Shown here: one piece after another, positions 63,622 through 64,000 of the stretch | How the letters are laid out: each line of letters starts with the position of its first letter | How positions within the stretch are numbered: position 1 is the first letter of the stretch | NCBI RefSeq assembly: GCF_007860105.1 | Contig: NZ_SJPU01000002.1 | Coordinates: forward strand, 733,739-797,738 | DNA: 64,000 nucleotides | From: Allorhodopirellula heiligendammensis | GTDB taxonomy: Bacteria > Planctomycetota > Planctomycetia > Pirellulales > Pirellulaceae | Direction of reading: 5' to 3' | Notes under the pieces: model-generated | What the model was told of the DNA's origin: nothing | Databases searched by the model: none | Seen by the model: the letters and a program-made list of their open reading frames with translations, nothing else | Position numbers and translations under genes: made by a program

Positions 63622-64000
63622 CTACCGCGGGCCTAGCAATTTGAAGGGCAGATCATGCTTGCGATCTTGTCCGTCCTGCACGCTCAAGACTGCTGCCTTG
63701 TTGCCGCTGCCTCGCGTTTGAATGGGGAGGAACTCCACATTCAGTGGGATCAGTACATTGCCGCCTGGCGGTAGCATTAGTAGGTCGTCTTGAAGTACCT
63801 CAAGTGTCACATTTTCTGGAGTCACTACCGAGAGTGTGTATTGCTGAGGCTCGCTGCTGCGATTGACCAACCGCAAGCGGAAGGAATTGTTGACGTTACC
63901 TGTGGCCGTGATGGAGAAGGGGGCCCCTTTACCACGCAGCAGTCGCGCGTCAAATCCAGCTTTGCTGCCGACCGCCCACGCAAACCCACTCAGCACGGCG
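63622..64000 (-). CDS. CcoG/FixG-like protein, C-terminal part (runs off the window)
   Basis: The frame has no start inside the window and continues beyond 64000. The visible 125 residues, with GFDARLLRGKGAPF, NSFRLRLVNRSSEP and PGGNVLIPLNVEF, form the immunoglobulin-like C-terminal domain of CcoG/FixG, a membrane copper/iron-sulfur protein needed for cbb3 oxidase assembly. The iron-sulfur part must lie outside. Without it the assignment depends on this domain alone, though the order of strands is convincing. Confidence 0.7.
   Translation of the reverse strand, partial: AVLSGFAWAVGSKAGFDARLLRGKGAPFSITATGNVNNSFRLRLVNRSSEPQQYTLSVVTPENVTLEVLQDDLLMLPPGGNVLIPLNVEFLPIQTRGSGNKAAVLSVQDGQDRKHDLPFKLLGPR

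Overview
The window looks like chromosomal DNA of a marine planctomycete of the Rhodopirellula / Pirellulaceae type. This rests on gene content, not on a marker gene. It carries five secreted sulfatases, DUF1559 and DUF1080 proteins, a PVC-type heme-binding HEAT protein, a multiheme cytochrome with its beta-propeller partner, DUF3472, and many short exported proteins, with loosely packed genes on both strands. No rRNA, tRNA or CRISPR array was found.

Layout. 0.3-7.3 kb: a Cys-rich lipoprotein, a graveyard of IS66/IS4 and ParB-like fragments, then a tight four-gene operon (exported protein, small exported protein, GT-C glycosyltransferase, DUF1559 pseudopilin). 7.3-11.4 kb: an inverted-repeat remnant, an overlapping pair for murein-peptide breakdown (NlpC/P60 lipoprotein and dipeptide epimerase), a gene scrap and a parvulin. 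11.7-20 kb: a perfect 28-bp hairpin repeat, then minus-strand genes for a sulfatase, a DUF1080 protein, a metallophosphoesterase, a propeller dehydrogenase-like protein and a five-heme cytochrome. 20.6-26 kb: hflK-hflC and a large heme-binding protein.

26-35.6 kb has a different character. Methyltransferase, DUF892 ferritin-like, DUF2892, glycine-zipper, SDR, RecQ-like helicase, the TIGR02587/TIGR02588 membrane pair, a cysteine hydrolase and an exo/endonuclease-phosphatase protein lie side by side and read like an envelope/oxidative stress island. 36-57.5 kb is largely catabolic: a GH16 hydrolase, four sulfatases, a nucleoside-hydrolase-like exported protein, DUF3472, a phytanoyl-CoA-dioxygenase-like enzyme fused by start/stop overlap to a sulfatase, an M42 aminopeptidase, a PQQ-type propeller and an Ntn hydrolase. 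An intact IS1380-type element (43233-45093) with 22-bp inverted repeats and 6-bp target duplications sits in this region, beside a truncated gene. 57.7-64 kb: a PP2C phosphatase, an M20 peptidase, a SpoIIE/RsbU-like protein, a RarD-type transporter and the C-terminal part of a CcoG/FixG-like protein that leaves the window.

The sulfatases, GH16, DUF1080 and DUF3472 proteins probably act together on sulfated algal polysaccharide. The cytochrome/propeller pair probably oxidises exported sugars or alcohols. These links are inferred from neighbourhood and family only.
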